64,000 nucleotides of DNA from positions 62,001 to 126,000 of the forward strand of contig JAVHNS010000006.1 of the NCBI GenBank assembly GCA_036872755.1, read 5' to 3'. Numbering within the stretch: position 1 is the stretch's first letter; every line of letters starts with the position of its first letter. Position numbers and translations under genes: made by a program. Of this stretch, positions 22,393-34,274 are shown piece after piece. This DNA is from Orbilia blumenaviensis. Lineage: Eukaryota > Ascomycota > Orbiliomycetes > Orbiliales > Orbiliaceae. Under the pieces are notes generated by a model. It had not been told where the DNA came from. It ran no database searches and worked only from the letters and a program-made list of their open reading frames with translations.

Positions 22393-25300
22393 CTAGATGT
22401 ACCACATAGTATTCTCCAGATCCGGATGCAAACCCACTGCCCCAGCCGAGATAACCCGCAGGTTGTGTTCTGCCGCTGCGGTAATATCCGCCGTACGCGT
22501 GCTTGCGGTACCAGGTACACCCCTATTCGAAGGTGTTTCTTTCAACTTCTCAACCTCGCCATGGATCCAAGATCTTGCCCGACCACACGCAAGATCCGCG
22601 CAGTAGGCAGGAGGAGCATACGACACGCTTCTAAATGATCTTCCAAAACTGAAACTCCAGATGAACGACTAAGGGAAGACCAATGTGTTAACAATGATAT
22701 GTATAAAATCTGCAATCTATGCCAGCAAAGTGCTCCGTCCTTACCATTTGCTGAATTTGAGCATCCGTTAGACCTTTATCATCTCGAATCACGAAGTAAT
22801 GTGCTGGGCGCTAAATTTGGGTTACATATTTTAGTCCAGTGCGTGTAGTACCTCGAACGGAGGGGCATAACCACTCACTGGTGTTCCCTGTATTGCTGAA
22901 TGCGCCTGCAAAAAAAAGTCTTTTTCATACACCTGCCTCAACCACCCCGCATTAGCTATGATACAACAAATTATCTCCTTGAATCGCAAGTGACCCACCG
23001 CCGTAACTGCTCGATCGACGACAAGCCCGGGAGGGGTCTTTGCTTTAAAACTATTATGCCCAGCTAGTTCCCTCGCGTTAGGGAAAAATCGTGTGTGATG
23101 CCGTTTTCCGACCACGAGAACAGTCAATGTTGGCCTCTGTGCATATTTTAGCTCATGGACGATAGTATCCACCGCTGCGTCAACCGCAACGATCTCTTTA
23201 TCCAGGACCTGCCGATATTGGGATTCGCTCACGCCATCCCTAAACATGACGATGGAGCGCGGTAGACATTTGTTCTTGATATAGAAGTTTTTTAGGTGGA
23301 CTCGGACCCCTTCCTCCATTCTCTCTATCATCTCTTTATTCGTTTGGAGACCGATATGAGCATAAAGCCTCGAATGACTGGGTTCATAGCTCCCCACTAC
23401 TGCTGTAATAGAAGGTAGATCTCTTCTCCCCGAGTGGGATACATCCGCTCCAAGCAACATAACCTCGTTTTCCGCGAGTTTCGGAAATATTTGTCTGAGT
23501 GTCGGATCCCCCGACGTCGAATGGTTAATCCCACCACATTTCAAATTCACCTTCAATGCGAGAGTCCTACAATAGGACTGCAGTTGGGTTCCATCGCACC
23601 CGCTTAACTTCCGCGTATCAAGACAAATCGTCAGGACGCCCGCACTAACGTCACCCGCGGTCTTTACCGCATTGTAGTACTTTGGGTCGCTTGAGGGTAG
23701 AAAGCAAAAGACAAGAGGGTTCTTTCCCCCTCTCTGCATGTTTTTCTTCTTCATGTCCATTATGGTTCCTGTGAAGCGCCCCAAAATCTCACCTTCTATA
23801 GTTTGAGAAGACTTTAAGTCGTCCATGTTGAGGTAGACGGCTCCGAGGAATCTCCCGGCTCGCACATCCATGCCCGCGTCCCCGCAGGCCTTCGTCAACT
23901 CCTTTATTGTACCCTGATGTGGGAGGTCTTCCTTCTTTTGGCCTGCTCCGACAATGACAAAACCTATATAGTCTAGTAACGCTGCTGGCCTATAAAAGCC
24001 TGTACCCGGCCTGAGCATGAACGACCCACTTTCCCCTCTGATTTCTGCTTTCCGTGAACTGCCTATCTCCACTGTTGGTGCATCAAATACTCGGGCATTG
24101 ACCATAAGGAGCTCTTGCCCAATGGTCAGACCAAAGTTTCCCAGCTATTCAGCTTGATTAGATATCTTCCTATTTCAAGTTAGCATGAAGCTCACAAACT
24201 TACAGTTTTATTTTCGCTATTAGTTCTAAACAAAGCGGGGAAATCAGTGACCAGTTGGTCCACGTAAACCTTGGGGCTAACGCAGGCGGTCCTAATCATG
24301 TTTTGCGTCCCTGACGCATTCAGACGCATTCTGAACTTTTGGCCCTGTGTAATACTACACCATTCTATTGGGAACGCGGAGTGGCTAGGAGCTCCTTGTC
24401 GTGGTTTGAATTCGAGTAGTTGAACATTGGGTAGCCTAAGAGGACTCCCCGCTGCACAAATATTCAAAGTTAGAACCTCGGCAGTCATAAAGATATACCA
24501 ACTTTATCAGTCAAATGCGTACCTTGCTGTGAAAATGTAAGTATTGAGACCTGGTTTCCCCCCCTCTCTTCCCAAACATACTCGCGCGCATCCCGGTTGC
24601 TGACGCGGTGGAACACACGGTATTCGGCACCAGCACCCGGTACGTCAATCCTAAGCCGAACTCCTAACAAAAAGCGCTGGATTCCTCTTATCTCGCTATC
24701 TAAATTGCAGTTATTCATATATTAAGCCTCGGAGCCAAAGTACAGCGTAAATAGAGATAATTTAGATAACAGTAGACATACCTTTGAACCTCTGGTTGGC
24801 CAGGTTCGCGCCCCTACCTTGTGGAGTTGACCCCCTCAAGTTAATCAACAAATGGAGCGGCCCAGGCTTGTAATATACGTTGACCATTTTACTGGCGTTG
24901 ACTAAACATCGCTGAGATCCGGGTCGCACGGAAGCGTGGATACCAGTTAGCAGGTAGGCACCGCTCCCAACATCCAACCCGTGTATGTCAGCCGGAGACC
25001 CGCGAAAGTCCACACCCTTTGCGGCGTTGTACATCGTATTCCCCTTTTCGTGGATCAACTGCGGGTTTTTGAGACGAGGACTCCGCAGGATAATTGCATT
25101 AAGCGCCTGTATGACGTTCTGGATGTCGTTTGGAATGACACAGTTTTCTGTTTCTTCATCTGCGGACGGCAACAAGGAGGTTGTCATGATACTCGTAGCT
25201 TCGGTGTATTCGTGGTAGGCCTGGACATTGAGCGGTAGCGGTAGCTTGATGGTGAATGTATGGCCCGCAAATCTATGTCCTGCGCCGAATGTGAAGTCTG

Positions 25301-26168
25301 TACGCTCAGGACTCCAATCGCTAGGCGCATACAAATACTTTCCATAGTCGGGTACAAGGTCGTCTACATGATTTGGGAATTGAGCCGCAATGAAATCATC
25401 AATCATCTCCTTGGTTCGATTAGGACCTGTCATCTCGAATACGTATCTGGTGATCCGTGTGTCTTTACCAATTTCCATCTCGTAATAATTGGCAAGAACT
25501 GGTACGCATTTTCCAGCAGTTGTATACTGTTTTCGAAGGGGGAAAACCCAATTATTATCTCCGAAAGCATCAACTCGTTGCTTAAGAGCGGCATCTTCAT
25601 TCTGTACGGCCTTCGAGATGGCCACCGTTTCCATATGACTAGATATCCCTCCAGGGTCATCACCTGCGCCTGGAGATCTGTGTTCCCCTCCGTAGCCTCC
25701 TCCACGCCCCCCTCTATAACCCCCTCCACTATGCCCCCCTCTATAACCGCCTCCACGATAACCCCCTCCACTAGAGCCCCCTCCACTATAACCTCCTTCA
25801 CTATAACCCCCTCTATGACCCCCTCTATAACCACCTCCTCCTCCTGCTCCTCCTCCTCCTCCCCCCCCTCTTCCCCCTCCTCCTCCACCACCAAAGCTCC
25901 CACTCCCACTATACCCCCCTCCCCTATGGTCTCCTCGGCCTCGACCCCTCCCTCGATCTCTCCCTCGATCCCTCTCTGTCCATCCTTCTCTTCCTGATCT
26001 AAGTCCAGATCCCCCGCCAATAGCTTCCAGGACCTTACAATCTCGATTTCGATGATTATAGCTTCCACAAATCCTGCAGCATGGTCTTGAACGACTACCG
26101 CCTGCTAAGGCAAGCTGTAGCCACTCTGGAAGCCTTGTGCTATCATTGCGAAGCAGCGTAGAAAGCAT
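22393..26168 (-). CDS. Argonaute (QDE-2/AGO family) with N-terminal zinc knuckle and RGG tract
   Basis: Seven exons (26168..24782, 24699..24523, 24451..24204, 24144..22999, 22932..22879, 22810..22745, 22668..22393) join in frame to 1117 residues. Order: CCHC zinc knuckle (C31, C34, H39, C44 in CRICGSYNHRNRDC), an Arg/Gly/Tyr tract at about 51-175, the Argonaute N and linker regions (DTRITRYVFEMTG), a PAZ-like stretch, the MID-type PGTGFYRPAALLDYIGFVIV segment, and PIWI. The catalytic tetrad is present: Asp838 (LLGADVSH), probable Glu876, Asp907 (MFRDGVSES) and Asp1051 (PPAYCADL), a DEDD set usual for fungi. LQAHSAIQGT and RPAHYFVIRDD are textbook PIWI sequences. It should bind small RNAs and slice complementary transcripts in quelling-type silencing. 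The exon ends were chosen because only these restore the conserved PIWI text. The N-terminal 50 residues are the least certain part. Confidence 0.93.
25690..25960 (-). repeat. Coding minisatellite for the Argonaute RGG/GGY tract
   Basis: Imperfect units of about 15-24 nt reading GGYRGG, GGYSGG and poly-Gly on the minus strand. Purine-rich on the coding strand. The same DNA is open in all minus frames and on the plus strand, a by-product of the repeat rather than other genes. Confidence 0.85.
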
Positions 26169-27944
26169 GCTGTCTGCTATGGTCAGGCCAGATGCCCTCA
26201 GGTTGTCGTTGTCGCGAGGTAGATATTGATCCCGGGTATAATATTGCTTTGGAAACGATTACTTCTAGGTATATAAATTTCCTGCTGGCTACAGCGTCTT
26301 CGGTAGCTGTTTCCTTTTATCTATTTTCAAATCGGAATCGCCAATTCTCTAGGGAGTTCGAAACTGGTTAACTTTGAGGTTACCAACGCCAGATAAAGCC
26401 CAAAGTTTATATCTGGAGGGATTTAGGACTAAATCACAAGTTAGTGGTTAGTGGACTCTAGAACCCCAGCTCTAAGGACGGTACTCGATAATGTTATTAT
26501 AAAAAGACCCTAGATAATCCGTAAAAGATAGACTTTGACTACTAGAAATCCAAAGGCCTAACAAAAAGGCAAGACGAAGAGAAAACTAATAGGACATGGA
26601 ACACCAAAATCTTGAAAATATTGGCTAAAAAAATAAGTATAGACTGGTATATTCTGGTGAAAAATAGGAGGTTTGAAATAAATCTCATAATTCTAACAAT
26701 ACTTGATCGCAATATGCACCCTCAGAAACGTGAATGGAACACCACTCGAAATTCAAACAACGCGTGATGCTGTGATGCTTTGTGGTATTATTCCAACGAA
26801 TTATGTGTTGCGCGTTCTGAGGAACAAAGAGAGCCTTAATACCAACATTACCGCGAATGAATACAAATGCCGATGCCCACAGCATAAAGTGGGACCTCGA
26901 GTAGTGTGTGGTACCAACATTTTCGATCAAGACAAAGACATTTTAGGGAAAAGAAGTTGGGCCTAGTACGAAGTAATAGGGAGCAGATATGTCAGTTGTC
27001 TGGTAAGCCTGTCGTGGGCTTGCAAACGCTTGGGTGAGAGGAACCGTAGTACTAGATAGTATCGATATTATGGTCAGTACCAACGTACCTGATGCAACGA
27101 GACCGACCTGATGCAGTATATACATTATAAACGATAAGCTCCACAGAGCTGTAGTCTAGCCCCTGATTTGCTGCGGCATATAGTGAGGTTTAGAGCTGGT
27201 AAACTGGTATCGTCTAGGAATAGTTCACAGGTGCAAAAATTGCAGAATTGGCCTTATGTCTGGTGTCTATAAAAGGTACCGCAAGATAGTCATGATAAGC
27301 TTAGGTCTATGATATTAGGGAGGGGTAGTATATGGTATACGTATCTTTATTCCCTAATATATATATGCTGGGGATGCCCGGATGACCCATATTTGTATGT
27401 ATGCTCTTTAGATTTCAATCACTAATTCGAACAATATATAGGCCATAATGATATTCTCTGCCATACCATACCCGTTTCTATAAGGTTAATATAACCTGGG
27501 TAATATTATAATTTAATACATATATACAAGAGATGCCGCTTTAATTGAATCAATGGTGGGAGATCCCACAGCAAACATATACTGTGACTATAGTAATACA
27601 TCGATGCACCAAGCCCAATGCTTCGACAGTCAACTAAGAAACCCGATTTACCCTCATATTAAACTTCATCCGCGCTCGTAGTTCCACATGGGCACGCAAA
27701 GACATCCCGCACAAAGCCCCTAGCTGCCATATGGACAAACTAAAGCACTGCTACCACTGTGGCAAATTTAAACAGGAGACCAGACAACAAACACACGAGC
27801 TGTAAGAGGCCAATACAAGTCATCAAGCCTTTCCGGTTTCTGAGACTCGGTTTAATCATCTGGAAACATACTATTTTAATATGTGTCGTTCGGTATTGGT
27901 TCCAACAACATGGTGCTGCCGCGATATTTTAATAAATTCGAGTA
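26169..27944. other. Spacer upstream of Argonaute, AT-rich, no gene seen
   Basis: Contains the Argonaute promoter region and, from about 27300 to 27560, strongly AT-rich sequence. Short open frames at 26685..27125 have no supporting motif. Confidence 0.5.
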
Positions 27945-28788
27945 CTAGAATATTGGACACAGCAAAGGCCAATCCGCAGGCGACTGATAGGGCGTGCGAG
28001 TGGTTGTCGGCCCTTCTAAAGTCCTAGCAGGTACAGATTCATGCACCTCTACGGTAACCGAAGGCGGAGGCGTAACCAATCCTATCCCTGGAATGCTGTA
28101 GCTAGGGACAGTATAAATGGGGCCCTTCTGGAGACAGGAGGCGTTTAAACAGCATTGCGCTTTTGGATAAAGTAGGTCATTATTGGTTTCCTGGCAGAAA
28201 TATTCATCTCGGCAATAGCGACCTTCGATCAATACGCAAAATGGAGTGAGTTGCTACAATCCTAGTATTTTGATGCGAGGAGGGTAAGGATACATTACTT
28301 ACCTGGAGCAAGATTCCCGCAGCAGGATTCGGTTTGTTCGAGACAGGCCCCGAAGCAACATTTAAGTCCTACCGGACAATTCCCTGAGAGCAAGTAATCA
28401 ATATAATGTACGCATGATCCACCAATCAAAGGGTGAGTCTTATCCCCTCTCCCCAACTCTGTACTAGTTTAAAATTAATATTCTTACCTGTCCCTTCACA
28501 GCAAATTGATTTTTTAGGATCGACACAGCCCTCATCGCGGTTAAAGTGAGAGCAGGTATAACAGTATTCTTGCGGCTTAGGTGCCCAACGATAGTTGTAG
28601 CGGGGCGCCCATCTCGGGATTGGTAACCTTGGTCTAATGTCGACGTACTTTTGTAGTGAGTATTGTTGCGAGGGTGGAATTGCAACCGTATTGATCCAAG
28701 TCCCCAGGTCATATTGGGCACAGGCGCTGATATGAAGTAACGATAGGAACGCTAGTGCTGTGCGTATAGTAAATCGACAACTGGGCAT
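27945..28788 (-). CDS. Small cysteine-rich secreted protein
   Basis: Three exons (28788..28488, 28383..28303, 28222..27945) encode 219 residues. A classic signal peptide ends near ISACAQ. The mature protein has an aromatic/Pro/Arg linker (about residues 45-75) and then a dense cysteine region: CYTCSHFNRDEGC, ICCEG, CPVGLKCCFGACL, ESCCGN, GRYCRDEYFC and QCCLNASC. Three CC pairs and regular spacing suggest a disulfide-knotted, possibly repeated fold. The C-terminal 60 residues are Pro/Thr-rich. Introns of 104 and 80 nt have GTAAGA and GTAAGT donors; the last junction uses an unusual GAAG acceptor but is the only one that keeps the frame. No family recognised; size and cysteine content fit an effector-like or cell-wall protein, which is an inference only. 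Confidence 0.78.
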
Positions 28789-31357
28789 TGTTATGGTTGC
28801 GTCTTGAGTATTAGCAGTAATTGTTCCAAATGTCGATTACCAACTCAAAGTAAAACTAGCTGGTAACAAACCTTGAGGTCTGTCGTACGTGTACTAACTA
28901 TCTGTATCAATATTTGTAGGGAACAGATGCCTTATAAAAAGGCATTGCATCTCACCCTCACATAGCTTTGCATGATGACTCCTTCTAACCCCGAATAACT
29001 TCGAGAAAATGGTAGTTTCGCAGGAAAGAGCTTGCGCACGCGTCAGCGATATGACATCTATATGTAGCTACAAACCTTGAGAGCTGCCCAACCCGGCAGG
29101 TCCCAAAGACGCAAACCAGCGTGTGCCATGGCTTAGAGGCCCTTTTGGGCGCACTTCTTCCCTTAAATGCTTTTAGCCTCCATCATATTGTTGGCTTATG
29201 GGGCTATCCTCACACAAGTGTGATCAACACCGTGTTGTCTGGTTCGACGAGACCAGGCTATCCGAACTAAATTCTTCATGACCTTCCAGAATGGAGGCTC
29301 TGCTTCGTATTGTTCTTTCACATCATGCATCAGACACCTATAAACCTCATTGTATGTAGAACCAATACGATGTGCCTCGCACTTCACGAAAACCTGGCTA
29401 AACTATTGAAACACACCGACTCGCCAGCTATGAATTCTATCTGCCCCAAACTCGCGTGAGTGGGCGGTCACTCAACCGATCTAGGATATTGCTACCAGCA
29501 TCTTTGCCGTCCCATGAGCCGGAGGACACAACCCGTATAATATTCTTTGTCAACTGCCATGAATTTAATGGGGAGTTGGTGTGGCACCTTGTTGGTTCTC
29601 TCAAATCACGACTTTTCAGGTCCTAGCCTGGGCTGGGCCATTGGTCTGGTAAACTTCAGGGCAACCCTAGTCGACGTTGCAAGCATCTGCTCCAACGGAT
29701 AGTGTTGCCATCTTAACCCTGAGCACTTGGTTGCACCCAGACAAAGGGGTGCGAATACAAAAAGGATAGACCGTCGATTTCACGTCGACACGAACCGTAT
29801 ACGGCCTCACACAAGTGCTCGCGTGATGATGCGTGATGATGTCTTTCAAGAAAATTCCGAATCGCGATGGATATATACATCGCAGGCGTGCATACCCGCA
29901 TGCCAGATTCCGTTGCAGAAGAGAAACCAGAAGGCTTCGAAAGGGCGCTCGGGGAAATTGTAACCCGTGTTCCATCCATTGCTCCGCACTGGAAACGGTC
30001 GCTTCGTTGCCCACTTAACTTCCTTTATCTCGGCTTCTGCCTTTCTCTCTCCTCCCAGCGGGGAAATTTAATACCATAAAATGATTTGGGAGACTTCGCG
30101 TCAAAACACCGATGAAGTTGAGGTCAACAACGTCATTCGGCCGCCACCAGATCTTTGTGGGTCTTTCCACTTATTAGAACCTGGTTTGTGGGGGCACATT
30201 AGCGAATGTCCCTGTGCCGTCCGTGAGACCTAAAGTGCTGGCTGACCCACATCCAATCCAAACAAAGGGTCGTGGTATCACCGTTGGGACTGAATGTAAT
30301 GATGTCAAACAAACAAACAAATTGCTGTCATGAAACTGATGAGGTTCAACCTGTCTGTCTGCCTTAAGTCTTTGGCCGGCTACTATCTTCCCACCCGTTT
30401 GAATCCGGTTGCTGTAGTATGTATGCATGTCAATATATCTATAGCCTGATCTCACGACATAATATTACTCTGGAGTCGAGGGTCGGTCGTACCAAGCGAG
30501 GTTATTAAGTTGAATACAATGTTGAGGAGAGGAGGGTCGTACTCCGTCCGCCATGCAGGCTAACCATTTGTAGCCGGACAGGGTGATAAACTTGCGACTG
30601 AGCGACAACCCTGCAGGCAATTTCGACTGCCGATTCTCGTTTTTTTACTTCCCGCGCGCGCAATAAAATGGGCCCTGGGATATTACTTCGTGAAACGGGG
30701 CAGACAACAGAAGCAGTCCACGTGTATGCCGAAGACCTGTGCCGTTATTGCATGCTCACTCTAGTAGCAGGTATGTAGGAGGGTTAGTGGTTTGCTCGCA
30801 CAGCAGCTGCTGCCTGCCTCCTAGTGAGGGGGAAAAAAACGCTCTGAGATGGAAGGGATGGAAAAGCCGGGTTTTAATTTGGGAAGTTCACGATGGCATG
30901 CTACTGCGCGCGCAGAGTGTCCGTCCCACCCGGCCGCCGGCTCTTGATGGTTGACTGTCCTTGCATTTGCATTTGCATATGCATTTGGCTGTTAACATGT
31001 TGACTATGGGCGCCGGCGCGGCTTGACCTGATTTGAATTAACTTGAATTGACGGTTGCAGACAGGATGACTGCATTCGATTTGATTCCTTCTTTTCTCCA
31101 TCGACTCTTCTCCATCGATCATCACCTTCATTGATATTGTTAGTTTGCCGTTGAATAGTACAATTAATTGGTTCCCTCAATCCGACTGTTGCGCGGTGTG
31201 CAGTAGGTATACAGTAGTAATAATAATACACCAACATTGCAGCACCAGCGCCATATCGATCAGGCATCTCGACTTCCATCCTCTATTCCAAGGATCCATC
31301 CTTCGTTCTATATATTCGGCTTGTATTGGTATTAGATTATAATATTATGCGTCTGCA
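28789..31357. other. 2.6-kb intergenic spacer
   Basis: Divergent promoter region between two secreted-protein genes. No supported gene. A TATA-like CTATATATTCGG lies about 50 bp before the ATG on the right. A 15-bp string at 29230..29244 recurs in inverted orientation at 10513..10527 (see findings). Confidence 0.5.
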
Positions 31358-32757
31358 ATGGCTGGACTTCGAAGCACAACATCGTCAAAGCTATTCTTGC
31401 TAGCAACCGCCTTCCTCTCGATTTCATCACCAACACTCGCTTCAACAAGCACCTTCGAGCACCATCTTGCGAACCCCGCCGTCAACCTGGATGCTACCAT
31501 CACTGCTGCTCCGGATCCGAATCTTGTGAACCTCAGGCTTCGTCCTCGGCAAACAGGTTCATCTGCTACTCCGGAGGGTCGTGATGCTTGTTCCGCCCTC
31601 TATTCGGTGTACAGCTGGTGTTCGACATCCGGCTTCACAAACCTCGGTGGGACCTCGGCTCTCGCATCCTGTGCCTGCTACTACAACAAAGAATACGTCC
31701 CCCAAATTTTTGACGGTCTCGCGACGTCATGCTATGACTACATCCGTTCCATCCGCCCAGAGGCTACTGCAGGCGTAGCTCAATACCTCAACGTCTGCTA
31801 TCTCGCTGGCGACATCAGTAAATCGGCCACAATCGGCTCTCTGGCCTGTAACACTTTGGCTTCGGTGCTCACGTCGTGCGCTGCTCGCACTCCCAAATCC
31901 TCGGACTACACCTTTTCCGGCAGCAGCTCCCTCGCAGACTGTGCTTGTTACAACACTCGCACCGAATTCGCGCCTGATAGGTTCGATCGTCTCGCTTCAG
32001 CTTGTTACACCTATGCACAGAATCAGGCTGGTCAAGGCGGCCAAATTTCTACTCTTATCGACTTTTGCAATACGGTCGGCGACGTGCGACAGTCGGCGTC
32101 GCAGGCCTTACAAAAATGTCAACTATTCGAGGATCAATATAGCGCTTGCGAATCCGCCTATTCTGGGGGTGATTTTGCTACCTTAACGGCAAGCCTTCAA
32201 GCCAGTTGTCTTTGCTATGGCGCAAGGGCAACATGGGTCCCTGGGGTTATTGACGGTGCTGTCAAAACTTGCGTTGGCTATCTTTCGGCCGCGAATCCTG
32301 CCAAAGCACGATCATTTGCGGCCTATGCTAGTGGCTTTTGTCAGGGGTTTGGAAACATACGAAGTTCAACCTCAACAAGCGCTGTATGTCCAATTCTTTC
32401 TCCTTTTGACTTATATCAAAATATTCATTTACTAATCATCTATACGCAGGAACCTGAGAGCACAACTACCCTCCCTCCGTCCACAGTTGCGACGGCCATC
32501 AGCTCAACAGCTGAATCAACTTCCACTTCTGTCCCCAGCCGAACTCAGTCGGTTGAACCAAGCGAGACAGCTGCCCAAACGAGTCTACCAATTCCAACCG
32601 GTACAGGTATCGGTTCAAACCTTGTAAGCCTACAAATATTTTCATTCTCCCTTAAATCGTTTCATACTAACATCATATACACCAGACGGTCCCGAGCCTC
32701 CAATTCTTAATGACCATCGTTCTCTCAATTATGACCTCCCTCGCAATGAGCCTATAA
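31358..32757 (+). CDS. GPI-type surface protein with three cysteine repeats
   Basis: Three exons (31358..32383, 32450..32623, 32686..32757) encode 423 residues; both introns are short (66 and 62 nt), with GTATGT and GTAAGC donors and CAG acceptors. The protein starts with a signal peptide (KLFLLATAFLSISSPTLAS). Then come three homologous modules of about 85 residues, each with the order C...C, CxCY, C...Y and FC/VC: CSALYSVYSWC with SCACYYNKEYVPQIFDGLA; CNTLASVLTSC with DCACYNTRTEFAPDRFDRLA; CQLFEDQYSAC with SCLCYGARATWVPGVIDGA. A Ser/Thr/Pro-rich, probably O-glycosylated stalk follows, and the last exon codes a hydrophobic C-terminus (FLMTIVLSIMTSLAMSL) typical of a GPI-addition signal. Most likely a cell-wall or plasma-membrane surface protein. 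The module is not one I can name. Confidence 0.88.
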
Positions 32758-34274
32758 CCACCACCAAGTTCATGATTGCAAGAATATACCCACTTGACGT
32801 GAAGTAATACCCATATACCATATTCGAAATACCCATAGCATCGTCTTAATAACGCCTTCCCAACGCATTCCCACTATGGCGGAACAGCGTTGAAGCCTCC
32901 TACGAACCGTCCAGGCCAGCCCAGCGACAGAGGGAGAACATTTCACTTCTCTTACAAATATTTTTTTTAACTCTTTTGTACATATATATTTCTCTTCTAT
33001 GATACCACTATAGACTTATGACGAACCGGATCGGTCGTCTAGATGCTTGCCAATATGTTTCCCTCCCCACCATATCTTCATAGGGGAAAGAAAGTATAGC
33101 CTGAAGTAAAAGACTCGTTAAGCACAGAAGGTCGTCTAGTTTACATTAATTTTTGTGTTGTCTACTCGGACACCGCTTTTCTGTTGAATCGCCTTGCGGA
33201 TGCCACGACATAACTTAGGGGATTAAATTGTCTCGTTGGGATTAAAGTAAATTTATAAATCACTTTGCCAGCTACGCAAAGCCGTCCATGGAGTAGAGGA
33301 TAAATTCAACTATAGCATCCCTCTTTCACACAAATATACTATATTAATTCTGCCGACCTTAGGTCAAAACATGGTTCTGGATCTCTTCTAGACTTGCGGT
33401 CTATTGATCAGGAAAGAGAGGCTTCGGATTGACCCGGATCTTATCCAAGGAAATGTATGGAATGGCATGGATCAGGGCCCTTCTATTATATACGTATATA
33501 CGCCCCACTCATAGCTGTGGATTCATGAGAGAGACTTGTGGCACTGCGCCATGCTTGAGGCCATGGCCTATGCAATGCAATACTGGTTAATATCATACTT
33601 CGCCATGCATGCAGTACGGTCGCGCATAGCCAGTCATCACACGATCCTTAGCAAATATGTCTGGAGTTTACGGTGGATAATAAAAATTCGGATCAAGCAA
33701 AAAGAAAGTATAAGTCAGACAAGTGCAAAGTTAGATACACTATTTAATTCTTGGCACCCTATAAACTAACAACGGGCAAGATACTACAATGACGGCGGGA
33801 TATCGCTGGATCCTCTTCTGTGCGGGTCAGCCTTGCAATTGAATCCTCCACAACCGCCTAGTGTGTTGCCGTTGTATTTTGATAGCAGCGAGGAATACAG
33901 AGGGCCAAACGATGCCTGAAGTGCCAGCGGCTGATGATACACACGTACATGTACATCAAGATATTATTGACACATTATTGACACGATTGTACAAGCACGC
34001 CTGCTGTGCCATTTTGTAGCTCAACATAAAGCCTTCTTCACTCCTCTCGTTGTGATACCTTAACCACAAGCCTCAGCCCAGTTCCCTCAATCAGTACTCC
34101 TTTCGTAGCCATCTGACATATAACACCACACAGCTTTCGAGCAATATTCCAGCCATAATTCGATATATACCTAGTAAGCAATAAATTAGAAAAAAGAAAG
34201 AAAGGAAGAAAGACGGTCGCGTTCACGAGATATTACGAGCGTCAAACGTATACCCATATAACTACATAGACGCG
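32758..34274. other. Intergenic spacer, nothing recognisable
   Basis: 3' flank of the GPI-type gene and 5' flank of the first BTB gene. Short open frames only. Confidence 0.5.

Noticed and set aside
25260..25997. Long plus-strand open frame rich in Ser/Thr/Pro opposite Argonaute exon 1
   Set aside because: It is the antisense of the RGG minisatellite; the repeat keeps several frames open. The sense frame has clear Argonaute homology.
25430..26068. Glu/Val/Gly-rich minus-strand frame overlapping Argonaute
   Set aside because: Same DNA repeat read in a shifted frame; no start context, splice partner or domain.
29196..29387. Plus-strand string reading RVVWFDETRL, similar to a mariner/Tc1 transposase motif
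   Set aside because: Only about ten residues with no flanking transposase sequence or terminal repeats; kept only as part of the shared-string observation.
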